Source of the DNA: a sulfur-oxidizing endosymbiont of Gigantopelta aegis
GTDB taxonomy: Bacteria; Pseudomonadota; Gammaproteobacteria; GRL18
Assembly: GCF_016097415.1 (NCBI RefSeq)
Contig: NZ_JAEHGE010000001.1
Span: 3,778,778-3,842,777, forward strand
Reading direction: 5' to 3'
DNA length: 64,000 nt
Below are positions 22,918 to 35,127 of the stretch, piece after piece. Each line of letters opens with the position of its first letter. Position 1 is the first letter of the stretch. The position numbers were made by a program, and so were the translations under genes. Below the pieces are notes generated by a model, which was not told the DNA's origin, did not search any database, and saw nothing but the letters and a program-made list of their open reading frames with translations.

Positions 22918-23265
22918 ATGAAGAAAGCTATAAAATTATTAGCCCTGATGGTTGGGATGTTGTTAATTGCTGGCATGTTTTTGATAGCAGTGATTCAGAT
23001 AGGTGGTCAAAACAGTGTTGATAGTTTGGGATCACTAAGTCAGTTTTTAGATCATCAGAAATTACTGTTCACTGTCTTTCGATTAAGTCTGATCATAATA
23101 GTGTTCTGGCAATGGGAAAAACTAATTCACTGGTTGGCTCAGAAAAAGCAGTGTGATAAAGAAATGTCACAATTGCTTTTAGCAATTAAATGGAAGATAG
23201 CAGGCTGGATTTTATTATTTGAGCTAATCATCAATCAAAACATATTAGCTTATCTGCTTAATTAA
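22918..23265 (+). CDS. Small ICE membrane protein (unnamed)
   Basis: 115 residues with two or three hydrophobic segments (LLALMVGMLLIAGMFLIAVI near the N-terminus, LSLIIIVFWQW, WILLFELIINQNILAYLL). It sits between the TIGR03755 and TraG-like genes, with 9- and 17-base gaps, in the expected place of a small inner-membrane protein of these ICE operons. No characterised function; assignment rests on position and hydrophobicity. Confidence 0.7.
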   Translation: MKKAIKLLALMVGMLLIAGMFLIAVIQIGGQNSVDSLGSLSQFLDHQKLLFTVFRLSLIIIVFWQWEKLIHWLAQKKQCDKEMSQLLLAIKWKIAGWILLFELIINQNILAYLLN

Positions 23266-23282
23266 ATTAAAGGAATAAGATA

Positions 23283-24574
23283 ATGGGTGTTGGAAGTTTT
23301 CCAGAACTTTTTCTGCAGTATTTTGCCTGGGGTATGTATAACGTATTGTGGGATGTCATGGTTAGTCTGGGGCTTGTTTATCTGCCATTTGGCTATTATT
23401 TATTTGATGCCTATACCAGTTCTCGTGAAAAAGGTTCATCAAAAATGACCTCCAAGCGAGTATTGAACTACCTGGAAATGAAAATTTTTATTGGTATTGT
23501 GGTTCTGACACTGGCTGGCGTACCTGCTCTCAATTTGAATTTACAAGAAATGAAATTTAATGAGCGTCAGTGCAATATTGGTAGTCTGGTACCAACAATG
23601 GCACAAAAGAAACCTGATTCAACGGGTACTGGAACCACCTATGATGCCACTTTTACAACTACTAATATGGGTTCGTTAACAGCCAAAGCTCCAGTTGCAT
23701 GGATGGCGATATTAGCAATAGGGCAGGCAGTGAATGATGGTGTTGGGGTAAAAGTTCCCTGTACCACCAGTTTAAAAGAACTGACCTATGAGATTCAGCT
23801 TAATAAAATTACCGATCCAGCTGTTAAGCAGGAGGTTGCAGATTTTTATAATGGTTGTTACAAACAGGCAAGAGCCAAATTCGATGCAGAGCATCCAGCC
23901 AGTTATAACGTAGCTTCCAAAGAATATGTTGAAGCTAATGATGCAGAGTGGTTGGGATCAGAATTTTTTCTAAGTGAAAATGGTTACTATAATAAAATGC
24001 AGCCACCTGATGCAGTATCAGGATTAATCCCTTTTGTGGGTGATTCACAAGAACGAGATAAAGGTGTCTGGAATGGAAAAGCACCCAAGCCACAATGGAG
24101 CAAGCCTTATTGTAAGGAATGGTATGAAAAAGGGACTACGGGATTAAAAGCAAAAATCCTGAAAAGTATTGATCCTGGCTGGTTGACCAGTACAAAAGCC
24201 AAATTAGCAGAATATAACCCATTTGGAGGTGATAAATCTAAGGCCGAAAAGGTATTAATTCGTTCATTGGTAGATGTCAGTGATGTTAAATCCATGGCTC
24301 CCTCTTATAAAAAAAGTGATTGTTCTTCAACATCACATAGTTTTTCCAATAATGGTGTAGGAGGGATTGATAGTTTTTATGGCTCAGCTGCTGGAGCTGC
24401 AGCTGTTGCAGGTACTTATAGTTTTAACCAGCAGTTTTATCCCATGATGGTTATTCTTAAAATGGCTCTACCTTTGGTTCAGGCCTTCATTATTTCTGGT
24501 TTGATCATGTTTTTACCATTCCTATTAATTTTATCCAATTATGGTGTAAAAGAAGTGCTGGCCATGGGAGCACT
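23283..24574 (+). pseudogene. traG: TraG-like mating-pair stabilisation protein, N-terminal part, cut by IS66-b
   Basis: The protein has an N-terminal membrane segment (LGLVYLPFGYYLF), a second hydrophobic stretch (FIGIVVLTLAGVPAL), a long soluble part and a distal membrane region (PLVQAFIISGLIMFLPFLLI). This is the layout of the TraG N-terminal domain found last in the TIGR03757-56-55 cluster. The frame is open for 430 codons and ends where IS66-b copy 2 begins; the rest is not in the window. TraG proteins act in pilus assembly and mating-pair stabilisation. It is preceded by a good AAAGGAATAAGATA ribosome site. Confidence 0.82.
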
Positions 24575-24657
24575 GTAAACGTCAATTAAAACCCACGTTC
24601 ACAATAAGCTTCAGTTAGCTCAAACTATGATCTTCAATTCGTAATTTGGAGATACAA

Positions 24658-24981
24658 ATGAGCAACCATTCAAAAGATGCTTCGATGAAGCAACACATAG
24701 AGGCCTGCCAAGCCAGTAACTTAAGCCAGGCAGTTTATTGTCAACAACATAAGATACCCTCTCATATTTTTAGCTATTATCGAAAGAAGTTGGGTTATGT
24801 TAGCTCATCAAAACAGGTCAACACCAACAATCAACTCATTCCCATTAATTTACTGGCCAATTCCCCCACAAGCAATGCAATTAAAGTAAGCCATACCAAT
24901 GGTTTCAGTTTGGAAATCAATTCTGATACGAACCTGAATCAGCTCAAGTCCATTCTGGATTTGCTCAGGACTGTTTCATGA
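24658..24981 (+). CDS. tnpA: IS66 accessory protein TnpA (IS66-b copy 2)
   Basis: Identical to the copy 1 product (107 residues from MSNHSK). Intact. Confidence 0.87.
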   Translation: MSNHSKDASMKQHIEACQASNLSQAVYCQQHKIPSHIFSYYRKKLGYVSSSKQVNTNNQLIPINLLANSPTSNAIKVSHTNGFSLEINSDTNLNQLKSILDLLRTVS

Positions 24982-25334
24982 TAACGGGCATCACAGTCAA
25001 TCAGGTTTATCTGGTTTCTGGTGTTACCGATATGAGAAAAGCAACCAATGGGCTATCACTGATTGTCTCAGAGCAATTGGAACACAATCCCTTTGATGGC
25101 AGTGTCTTTGTTTTTTGTAATCGTCAGCGAGATAAACTTAAAATACTGTACTGGGAGCGTAATGGTTTCTGGCTTTACTATCGTACACTTGAAAAAGGGA
25201 AATTCCAGTGGCCGATGGAAAAAGAACAACCCACTCTTTCGTTAACACTGAGAGAATTACAGTGGTTACTGGATGGTTTATCTTGCACACAACACCATGC
25301 TCACCCTGAAATTCATGGTCTGGAAAACAACTAA
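24978..25334 (+). CDS. tnpB: IS66 Orf2 protein TnpB (IS66-b copy 2)
   Basis: Identical to the copy 1 product (118 residues). Intact. Confidence 0.88.
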   Translation: MITGITVNQVYLVSGVTDMRKATNGLSLIVSEQLEHNPFDGSVFVFCNRQRDKLKILYWERNGFWLYYRTLEKGKFQWPMEKEQPTLSLTLRELQWLLDGLSCTQHHAHPEIHGLENN

Positions 25335-25408
25335 AAAAGTCCCTTTAGATGCGCATTAAACAGAATAAATACAAGCATTTAACGCTCATTTTTAGTATAA
25401 TATAACGC

Positions 25409-26937
25409 ATGAGTTCAACAGACAAAATACTACCAGAAGAGATACCAACGCTCAAAAACAGGGTGCTTGAACTCCAGTCAAAAGTGGACTGGTATGAGGA
25501 ACAATTTCGTCTGTTGCAACATAAACGGTTTGGTACTTCCAGTGAAAAAGAAGTTCACCCCGACTTCTTTAATGAGGCAGAAACGTTCGCCGAAGAAGCA
25601 CCGGAAGTCCGTGAAACCATTACTTATGAGCGTAAAAAGCCCGGTCGTAAGCCTTTACCTAAAGACCTACCTCGTAAAGTTGTTCGTCATGAGTTATCTG
25701 AAGCAGAACAAGTCTGTGACTGCGGTCATCACTTGCATGAAATTGGTGAAGAGACCTCAGAGCAACTGGAAATTGTTCCTGCTCAGGTATATGTTGTAGA
25801 ACATGTTCAGGTTAAATATGCCTGTCGTGCTTGTGAGGAAGGCGTTAAAACTGCTCCTAAGCCTGCACAGCCCATTCCTAGAAGTTTTGCATCACCCAGC
25901 CTGCTGGCCTATATCATTGTTTCTAAATTCTAGACAGCTTGCCTCTCTATCGACAGGAAGCGATATTTAAACGCTATAAGATAACACTTTCCAGAGCCAG
26001 TATGTCCAACTGGGTGCTTAAATCAGCTGAATTACTCAAACCCTTTTATAATCGGTTGTTGTATTATCTCATTAGGCAGAAAATCATCCAGGCCGATGAA
26101 ACAACGATGCGAGTGATCCATGATGGACGTGAGAATTGCCCTAAATCTTATATGTGGCTCTATCAAAGTGGCGGCTATCATTCCAAGTGTCCCATTGTTT
26201 TGTATGAGTATCAGCCTACTCGTGCAGGCCAACATGCCAAAACCTTTTTAACGGGGTTTTCAGGTTACCTGCAAACGGATGGCTTTCCCGGTTATCATAT
26301 ATTCGAAAATGAGAACAGTGAAGTCACTTTATTAGGCTGCATGGCACATGCTCGTCGCAAGTTCCATGATGCCTTAAAAGCATTACCCAAGAACAGTCAG
26401 AAAAAGCCTGGCATGGTACAAATGGCGATCAGTAAAATTGCTAAATTGTATGCGATTGAAAAACAAATCAAACCGCTCAATGCTGAACAACGTTACCTGA
26501 TCCGTCAGGAAAAAAGCAAACCACTACTGGATGACTTTAAAAAGTGGTGTGATGATAAAGTGACTAAAACAACAAAAGACAGTAAGTTGGGTGTCGCTAT
26601 TCGTTATGTGATCAATCAATGGAAGTATCTGACTGTCTATCTTGAAGAGGGCAACCTCCAGATTGATAATAATATGGCAGAGCGGCGGATCAAACCCTTT
26701 GTGATTGGGCGCAAAAACTGGGTCATGAACCAAAATCCTCGTGGTGCTGAGGCCAGTGCTATTTTATATTCAATCGTGCAAACAGCGAAAGCAAACAACC
26801 TAGAGCCCTTTGCCTTTTTAACACACATTCTGACTGAGTTACCTAAGCTGGGCAGGCATTATGATGATGAGGCTTTAGAGCAATTGTTGCCATGGAATTT
26901 GACTGAAAAAATTCAGCCTTTAAATAAAGTGGAATGA
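25409..26937 (+). pseudogene. tnpC: IS66 transposase TnpC, one frameshift (IS66-b copy 2)
   Basis: Same domains as copy 1. A missing C near 25930 (AAATTCTAG instead of AAATTCCTAG) creates a stop after IIVSKF. The remaining 332 codons, including all catalytic blocks, read through to the normal end. Confidence 0.9.
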
Positions 26938-26967
26938 TACGTCAACGTGGGAAGTTTTGACGTATAC

Positions 26968-27280
26968 TAATAATCTATATATCAATTCATTGATTCCATT
27001 ATTGTCGTTGGGACGTAACCTAGATGAAATACGTGAAATGTTAGATGGAGATAGTGATAACTCCTCCTTGATTAGGGACTTAATGAATTTTTCAGAGAGA
27101 GTGAACAAGCCAGAACTATCAGAGAATTATTACGATTTTGATGGCACGATTGAAACCTTTCCAGAAATTGCTAAGAAGATTAATAATGGTACTTTTTTTG
27201 AAACTAATTTGAGTGCTTACTATTTGCTCAGGAAATTAGACATAGATTATGCTCGTTATCGGGAATATCCAAGACCTTAG
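26968..27280 (+). pseudogene. C-terminal part of an unidentified gene, cut by IS66-b copy 2
   Basis: An open frame runs from the IS right end to 27280 and encodes about 104 residues, including LIPLLSLGRNLDEIREML and FSERVNKPELSENYYDFDG. It has no membrane segment. No proper start is visible, since the frame enters from the IS terminus. The family is not recognised. It may form an operon with the small secreted protein that follows within 10 bases. Confidence 0.5.
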
Positions 27281-27282
27281 GT

Positions 27283-27567
27283 ATGAAAATGAATAAATTA
27301 TTAATTAATATTTTTCTTGTGTTTTTAATGGCTGTAAATATTAGTTTTGCCAAAATTGTGACAGATGATCCAATTGAGCAGGCAGCTATTGAAGCACTTT
27401 TGAAAGATGCAAAACTTGGCTGGAATGAAATAAAGCTGACTAAAAACTTAATTGTTGAAGGCCGAAGAAATGGCATACTTTTAGTGCATAGAAAAGGACG
27501 GGATAAAAGATGGAAGATAACGAATATTAGTGATAAAAGAATTTATTTTGATATTAAGGGAATGTAA
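27283..27567 (+). CDS. Small secreted protein of unknown function
   Basis: 94 residues beginning MKMNKLLINIFLVFLMAVNIS, a clear signal peptide probably cleaved after ISFA. The mature part is short and basic (LVHRKGRDKRWKITNIS). A second ATG two codons in is equally possible. It lies between an unknown fragment and the leucine-rich-repeat gene. Function cannot be given. Confidence 0.6.
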   Translation: MKMNKLLINIFLVFLMAVNISFAKIVTDDPIEQAAIEALLKDAKLGWNEIKLTKNLIVEGRRNGILLVHRKGRDKRWKITNISDKRIYFDIKGM

Positions 27568-28058
27568 TTGCTATAAATCTAAATAATACTAAATTTAAGA
27601 ATCTCTCATTAATTAATTCTTTTAAATCTCTGATTCATTTTTCTTGTAAATGTAGAAGTCTTAAGGAATTTAAAAAAATTGAAGGGTTAGTTTCTTTAGA
27701 AGGTCTTGATTTTCATCTTTCGAAAATAACTAAAATAGGTGTGCTTAAAAATCTACCCAAATTGATACTTTTAGATTTGGAAAGAACTTATATTTCAAAA
27801 ATAGAAAATCTTGATGGTATTCCTTCTTTGAAATTTCTTATGTTGAAAGGTACCGACATAAGAAAGCTTGAGGGATTAGACAGCTTAATAAACTTGGAAG
27901 TCTTGAGTTTAGATGCAAGTAATGATAGTGACAGAAAAATAATAAAAATGAAAATATTGGAAATCTTGAAAATTTAAAAAACTGGAAATTAGATTTCATA
28001 AAGTTGAAAAGTTAGAAGGATTGGAAACCTTGGTTTCACTCGAAGATTTAACCTTACT

Positions 28059-29104
28059 TGATTACCCACAAAGCTCCGCCATATTTCGATAATTATACTA
28101 TAATTATACTATAATTATACTATAATTAAAGTATAGATTATGTGTGGAGTAGAATGATGTCAAAAAATAAAATTCAGTTTCAAGAAGGTTATAGTTTATT
28201 TGAGCTTTTTATGATTATGGCACTGACAAACAGTGCCGACAAGCCTTATTTAAATGGAAATTTCCTGATGGATTTGTTTGCCCAGAGTGTGGCAATAAGA
28301 CTTATTGCACTCTAGAACATCGCCATCTTTATCAGTGCCACCATTGTCATCATCAGACATCAGCAACCTGTGGGACAATATTTGATAGTACCAAACTGCC
28401 TTTATCTAAGTGGTTTTTAGCGATTCATCTTATGACTCAATTGAAGACAGCGGTTTCAGCATTAGAATTAAAGAGACAGCTTAAGGTAAGCTACAATACA
28501 GCCTGGAGTATGAAACAAAAGATCATGCAGGTTATGAAAGAACGTGATGACAGTAAACCTTTATCAGGCATCATTCAAATTGATGATGCCTACTGGGGTG
28601 TGAGCACAGAGGCGGCTCCAGAGGTCGTGGTTCAGAAAATAAAACACCGTTCGTTGCAGCCGTTTCTACTAATGAAGATGGACACCCGATTGCAATGAAT
28701 TTAAATGTGCTTAAAGGGTTTAAATCCAGTGAAATAAAACGATGGGCACAAACTCATTTAACACCTGGAAGTACTGTTTACTCAGATGGGTTAAATTGTT
28801 TTCCTGCGGTTAAAGAAGCTGACTGTAAGCATGTTCCAATCGTCACGGGTGGTGGTGCGGCAAGTGTTGATAAAATTGAGTTTATCTGGGTTAACACTAT
28901 GATAGGTAATATTAAAAACTCTATGAAGGGAAGCTATCATTCCATTAACTCAAAACATTTACCTCGGTATCTTGCTGAATTTTGTTATCGGTTTAATAGA
29001 CGCTTTAACTTAAAAGACATGATGCCAAGGTTTTTATGCGTGGCGATGAAAACGCCACCTATGAATGGAAAGCTCCTAAAAATGGCGGAGCTTTATGGGT
29101 AATC
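28059..29104 (+). mobile_element. IS1595-family element, copy 1
   Basis: Terminal repeats TGATTACCCACAAAGCTCCG on the left and the complement of GATTACCCATAAAGCTCCG on the right bound a 1046-bp element with an ISXO2-like transposase. A tandem array of an 11-bp unit (ATAATTATACT, three full copies) lies just inside the left end. No matching 8-bp target duplication was seen. Confidence 0.85.
28154..29102 (+). pseudogene. ISXO2-like transposase (IS1595 copy 1), frameshifted
   Basis: An N-terminal zinc ribbon (CPECGNKTYC, YQCHHCHHQ), then the ISXO2-like DDE domain: IIQIDDAYWG, TVYSDGLNCF and the helper segment HLPRYLAEFCYRFNRRFNL. Frame breaks near 28210, 28250, 28375 and 28605 relative to a continuous reading. 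The core catalytic aspartates are present. Confidence 0.82.
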
Positions 29105-29732
29105 AAGTAACCTTAACTGACAATAAAATACGAAAAATAGAAGGTTTAGATAATTTAAAACAGCTTAAGTATCTAGGGCTTTCGAGTAATAAAATAGAAA
29201 AAATAGAAAATTTAGATGCCTTGTCTAAATTAAAAGTTTTGTATTTAAAAAATAATCCCATTAAAAAAATGGAAAATCTTGAGCCACTTAAAAATATAGA
29301 AACAATAAATTTAAGCATAACAGAAATAAAAAAAAATAGAAGGGCTTGATTCTTTATCGACCTTAAAAACATTAGACTTAAGTATTAATGATATTAATAA
29401 AATAGAAGGACTGGATCAATTAGTCAATTTAAAAGAGTTAGTTTTATACGACACAAAAATACGTAAATTTGAAGGGCTAGAAAATTTAACTAAACTGGTG
29501 TTTTTATACATGAATGACACACCGATAGAGAAATTAGAAAACTATGATAATTTGATTAATCTATCCTATTTCCATGTTCAAAACTCGCCCAATGTGAGCA
29601 AGGAAGACATTAAAAAATAAATGAATTTACCCGCAAAAATCTTGGACGAATATTATACAGTGGACCCCATTGTCAAGACAGCTTTCTCAAATATTAAGAT
29701 ATAATTCTGTTGGTTATTTATAGTATTAGTCT

Positions 29733-29823
29733 TATCCACATATCCACAGGTCTGCCAGTAGTCCAGAGACGCTTGCGATATATCTCAGGGCTACTGGCTT
29801 GGCCTGTGGATATGTGGACAAGG
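29733..29823. repeat. Hairpin with DnaA-box-like sequence at IS3-A end
   Basis: CCACATATCCACAGG near 29737 pairs with CCTGTGGATATGTGG near 29805, and CCAGTAG pairs with CTACTGG inside it. TTATCCACA, the DnaA-box consensus, starts at 29734. Function unknown. Confidence 0.55.
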
Positions 29824-29853
29824 CGGTTGCCAGTAAAGTTGATTATCCTCTCA

Positions 29854-31009
29854 TCATGCTGCCCGTTTTAAGTCTGGAACAACTTCTTTCATCACGCCAT
29901 AGATCTCTGCAGGCGTTTTTCCACCGTGTGTACTGTGTGGTCGTTCATGGTTGTAAAACTCAAAACATTCCTTTAATGAGCTCTTTAGCTCATCAATACT
30001 TTGGTAATCCTTGAGGTAAATTTCCTCATATTTTACACTTCGCCAGAGTCGTTCAATCATAATGTTATCCATTGCTCTGCCTTTGCCGTCCATGCTGATT
30101 TTATATCATTGGCCTTTAGAACACCTGTAAATGCTCTGCTAGTATATTGAGCACCTTGATCCGTATTGAAGATTTCTGGCTTTCCATATCGTCGCAGTGC
30201 TGTTTCCAGACTACTGATACAAAAGCTTTCTTCCATGCTGGTTGACACTTCCCAGGACAGCACAAAACGGCTACTCCAGTCCATAACAGCACTTAGGTAG
30301 ACAAATCCATGTGGCATCCGTAAATACGTGATATCTGTGCACCAAACCTGGTTATTCCTATTAATATCAATTCCTTTGAGCAAATATGGATAGAGGTTAT
30401 TTACTTTGCAAGGCTTGCTGGTATTGGGTTTTGGTGCCACTGAAACCAATCCCATGATCCGCATAAGCCGTTGAACTTTTTACGATTAATTTTATAACAT
30501 TTCAATCTTAATGCATTACGAATTTGACGACTGCCATAGAATGGATGTTTTATGTACAACTCATCAATCAAATTCATTAATGTTAAATCTTTATTTTGCA
30601 GAGGCTTTTTAGGTTGATAGTAATAGCTTGAACGGTTCAGGCCGATAAGCTCACATTGTTTTTTGATGCTCAACTGAGGGTGCTCTTTTTCTATGCAACA
30701 CCGCTTTTCTGCTCTACTCAGTTGAACATCTTCAACTTTTTTTGACAGCCAGTCAGCCTCTACTTTTAGTTGACCTATTTGGCTGTACAGGTGTTCTTTT
30801 TCCTTTTCATGTTCAGCATCTTTATTCTCTAATTTTTTTGAAAAAGTATCGGCTGCACCATCAAGCATCTGCTTTTTCCAGCTATTGACCTGGGTGGTGT
30901 GCACTTCAAATTCTGACGCAATTTCTGCGACTGTTTTTTGACCTTTCAAAGCCTCAATGGCTACTTTTGCTTTAAATTTGTTGTTGAATGTTTTTCTTTT
31001 TGTGCTCAT
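29854..31009 (-). pseudogene. IS3-family transposase OrfAB (IS3-A), frameshifted
   Basis: The OrfA part begins MSTKRKTFNNKFKAKVAIEA with an HTH (KTVAEIASEFEVHTTQVNSW) and leucine zipper, and is followed in the same frame by OrfB (QLSIKKQCELIGLNRSSYYY). Downstream frames carry the rve core VWCTDITYLRMPHGFVYL, FNTDQGAQYTS and ERLWRSVKYEEIY. Two frame changes (about 30460 and 30090) break it. Confidence 0.85.
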
Positions 31010-31159
31010 TTTTTTGTTCCCCGTTAGGTTAGCTCTTATATCTTAACCTATTGTCCAGTTTTCGGGGTCCACTATATTAAATGGGAAATGATTGACTGTA
31101 AACAATCACCTTCATCTTTTATGTCTGGCAGTGTCAGAATAAGCCCAATTATTCTATCG

Positions 31160-31250
31160 TTATTTGGCCATCAAATTGGCTAGGTCGCGTCTGACAGATT
31201 GTGCTAGCTCATTATCATTGGGCGCAATCATATTGGTAATGGTAATAATC
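31160..31250 (-). pseudogene. C-terminal fragment of an unidentified gene, cut by IS66-b copy 3
   Basis: A minus-strand frame of 29 codons from the IS end to a stop at 31160-31162 (ending QSVRRDLANLMAK). It looks like a gene tail, but no family is recognised. The rest of 31072-31250 shows nothing further. Confidence 0.35.
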
Positions 31251-31280
31251 GTATACGTCAAAACTTCCCACGTTGACGTA

Positions 31281-32730
31281 TCATTCCACTTTATTTAAAG
31301 GCTGAATTTTTTCAGTCAAATTCCATGGCAACAATTGCTCTAAAGCCTCATCATCATAATGCCTGCCCAGCTTAGGTAACTCAGTCAGAATGTGTGTTAA
31401 AAAGGCAAAGGGCTCTAGGTTGTTTGCTTTCGCTGTTTGCACGATTGAATATAAAATAGCACTGGCCTCAGCACCACGAGGATTTTGGTTCATGACCCAG
31501 TTTTTGCGCCCAATCACAAAGGGTTTGATCCGCCGCTCTGCCATATTATTATCAATCTGGAGGTTGCCCTCTTCAAGATAGACAGTCAGATACTTCCATT
31601 GATTGATCACATAACGAATAGCGACACCCAACTTACTGTCTTTTGTTGTTTTAGTCACTTTATCATCACACCACTTTTTAAAGTCATCCAGTAGTGGTTT
31701 GCTTTTTTTCCTGACGGATCAGGTAACGTTGTTCAGCATTGAGCGGTTTGATTTGTTTTTCAATCGCATACAATTTAGCAATTTTACTGATCGCCATTTG
31801 TACCATGCCAGGCTTTTTCTGACTGTTCTTGGGTAATGCTTTTAAGGCATCATGGAACTTGCGACGAGCATGTGCCATGCAGCCTAATAAAGTGACTTCA
31901 CTGTTCTCATTTTCGAATATATGATAACCGGGAAAGCCATCCGTTTGCAGGTAACCTGAAAACCCCGTTAAAAAGGTTTTGGCATGTTGGCCTGCACGAG
32001 TAGGCTGATACTCATACAAAACAATGGGACACTTGGAATGATAGCCGCCACTTTGATAGAGCCACATATAAGATTTAGGCAATTCTCACGTCCATCATGG
32101 ATCACTCGCATCGTTGTTTCATCGGCCTGGATGATTTTCTGCCTAATGAGATAATACAACAACCGATTATAAAAGGGTTTGAGTAATTCAGCTGATTTAA
32201 GCACCCAGTTGGACATACTGGCTCTGGAAAGTGTTATCTTATAGCGTTTAAATATCGCTTCCTGTCGATAGAGAGGCAAGCTGTCTAGGAATTTAGAAAC
32301 AATGATATAGGCCAGCAGGCTGGGTGATGCAAAACTTCTAGGAATGGGCTGTGCAGGCTTAGGAGCAGTTTTAACGCCTTCCTCACAAGCACGACAGGCA
32401 TATTTAACCTGAACATGTTCTACAACATATACCTGAGCAGGAACAATTTCCAGTTGCTCTGAGGTCTCTTCACCAATTTCATGCAAGTGATGACCGCAGT
32501 CACAGACTTGTTCTGCTAATGGTTTCACGGACTTCCGGTGCTTCTTCGGCGAACGTTTCTGCCTCATTAAAGAAGTCGGGGTGGGCTTCTTTTTCACTGG
32601 AAGTACCAAACCGTTTGTGTTGCAACAGACGAAATTGTTCCTCATACCAGTCCACTTTTGACTGGAGTTCAAGCACCCTGTTTTTGAGCGTTGGTATCTC
32701 TTCTGGTAGTATTTTGTCTGTTGAACTCAT
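31281..32730 (-). pseudogene. tnpC: IS66 transposase TnpC, frameshifted and internally deleted (IS66-b copy 3)
   Basis: Same domains as IS66-b copies 1, 2 and 4. It lacks about 80 bp near 32518 (the KKPGRKPLPKDLPRK segment) and has single-base differences near 31707 and 32080. Confidence 0.88.
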
Positions 32731-32803
32731 GCGTTATATTATACTAAAAATGAGCGTTAAATGCTTGTATTTATTCTGTTTAATGCGCATCTAAAGGGAC
32801 TTT

Positions 32804-33158
32804 TTAGTTGTTTTCCAGACCATGAATTTCAGGGTGAGCATGGTGTTGTGTGCAAGATAAACCATCCAGTAACCACTGTAATTCTCTCAGTGTTAACGAA
32901 AGAGTGGGTTGTTCTTTTTCCATCGGCCACTGGAATTTCCCTTTTCAAGTGTACGATAGTAAAGCCAGAAACCATTACGCTCCCAGTACAGTATTTTAAG
33001 TTTATCTCGCTGACGATTACAAAAACAAAGACACTGCCATCAAAGGGATTGTGTTCCAATTGCTCTGAGACAATCAGTGATAGCCCATTGGTTGCTTTTC
33101 TCATATCGGTAACACCAGAAACCAGATAAACCTGATTGACTGTGATGCCCGTTATCAT
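32804..33158 (-). pseudogene. tnpB: IS66 Orf2 protein TnpB, frameshifted (IS66-b copy 3)
   Basis: Starts as the intact form (MITGITVNQVYLVSGVTDMR), then loses the frame at VFVF near 33023 and again near 32935. Homologous to the intact 118-residue protein. Confidence 0.85.
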
Positions 33159-33159
33159 G

Positions 33160-33462
33160 AAACAGTCCTGAGCAAATCCAGAATGGACTTGAGCTGATTC
33201 AGGTTCGTATCAGAATTGATTTCAAACTGAAACCATTGGTATGGCTTACTTTAATTGCATTGCTTGTGGGGAATTGGCCAGTAAATTAATGGGAATGAGT
33301 TGATTGTTGGTGTTGACCTGTTTTGATGAGCTAACATAACCCAACTTCTTTCGATAATAGCTAAAAATATGAGAGGGTATCTTATGTTGTTGACAATAAA
33401 CTGCCTGGCTTAAGTTACTGGCTTGGCAGGCCTCTATGTGTTGCTTCATCGAAGCATCTTTT
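33160..33462 (-). pseudogene. tnpA: IS66 TnpA remnant without start (IS66-b copy 3)
   Basis: The N-terminal codons and ribosome site are deleted. The frame resumes at MKQHIEACQASNLSQAVY and breaks again near 33270. Confidence 0.82.
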
Positions 33463-33497
33463 GAATGCTTATTGTAACGTGGGTTTTAATTGACGTT

Positions 33498-33772
33498 GAT
33501 TTAGCACCCAGTTGGACATACTGGCTCTGGAAAGTGTTATCTTATAGCGTTTAAATATCGCTTCCTGTCGATAGAGAGGCAAGCTGTCTAGGAATTTAGA
33601 AACAATGATATAGGCCAGCAGGCTGGGTGATGCAAAACTTCTAGGAATGGGCTGTGCAGGCTTAGGAGCAGTTTTAACGCCTTCCTCACAAGCACGACAG
33701 GCATATTTAACCTGAACATGTTCTACAACATATACCTGAGCAGGAACAATTTCCAGTTGCTCTGAGGTCTCT
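33498..33772 (-). mobile_element. IS66-b fragment (internal tnpC piece)
   Basis: These 275 bases match the tnpC segment from the CRACEEG zinc-finger region to MSNWVL in the full IS66-b copies. The fragment has no IS ends. It is bounded on the left by the damaged end of IS66-b copy 3 and on the right by IS3-B copy 1. Confidence 0.85.

Positions 33773-35127
<1,355 letters not shown>

Larger units (their letters stand above)
24575..26967 (+). mobile_element. IS66-family element, IS66-b copy 2
   Basis: Both termini are present (GTAAACGTCAATT left, TTTTGACGTATAC right), length 2393 bp. The flanks do not match: GGAGCACT on the left, TAATAATC on the right. The same TAATAATC flanks copy 3 at 31243-31250, so this copy sits at a rearrangement junction rather than a simple insertion. 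Confidence 0.93.
27568..29620 (+). pseudogene. Leucine-rich-repeat protein (SDS22-type), split by IS1595
   Basis: Host pieces lie at 27568-28058 and 29105-29620. Repeats of about 22 residues follow the pattern L..L..L.LS.N.I.KIE.LD, for example LKYLGLSSNKIEKIENLD and LKVLYLKNNPIKKMENLE. These resemble internalin/SDS22 LRRs used for protein binding. No signal peptide is visible, and no ATG start is evident: the frame enters over the end of the previous gene. Frameshifts occur near 27975 and 29335, and an IS1595 element sits in the middle. Binding partner unknown. Confidence 0.75.
29661..31071 (-). mobile_element. IS3-family element IS3-A
   Basis: The ends TGGACCCC.. (29661) and ..GGGGTCCA (31071) are inverted; the right end reads TGGACCCCGAAAACTGGACA on the minus strand. 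About 1411 bp with a fused orfAB. No target duplication is clear. The stretch 29733-29822 between the orfB stop and the left end contains a strong hairpin. Confidence 0.82.
31251..33497 (-). mobile_element. IS66-family element, IS66-b copy 3, with deletions
   Basis: The right terminus (GTATACGTCAAAAC on the plus strand at 31251) is flanked by TAATAATC. Towards the left terminus about 65 bp including the tnpA start are missing (near 33468), and the very end reads ..AATTGACGTT then GATTTAGC instead of GTTTAC. It therefore ends at a junction with another IS66-b fragment. Confidence 0.9.

Noticed and set aside
29734-29742. Chromosome or plasmid origin because of a TTATCCACA box
   Set aside because: Only one consensus box within a hairpin at an IS end; no dnaA/repA gene or box cluster nearby.
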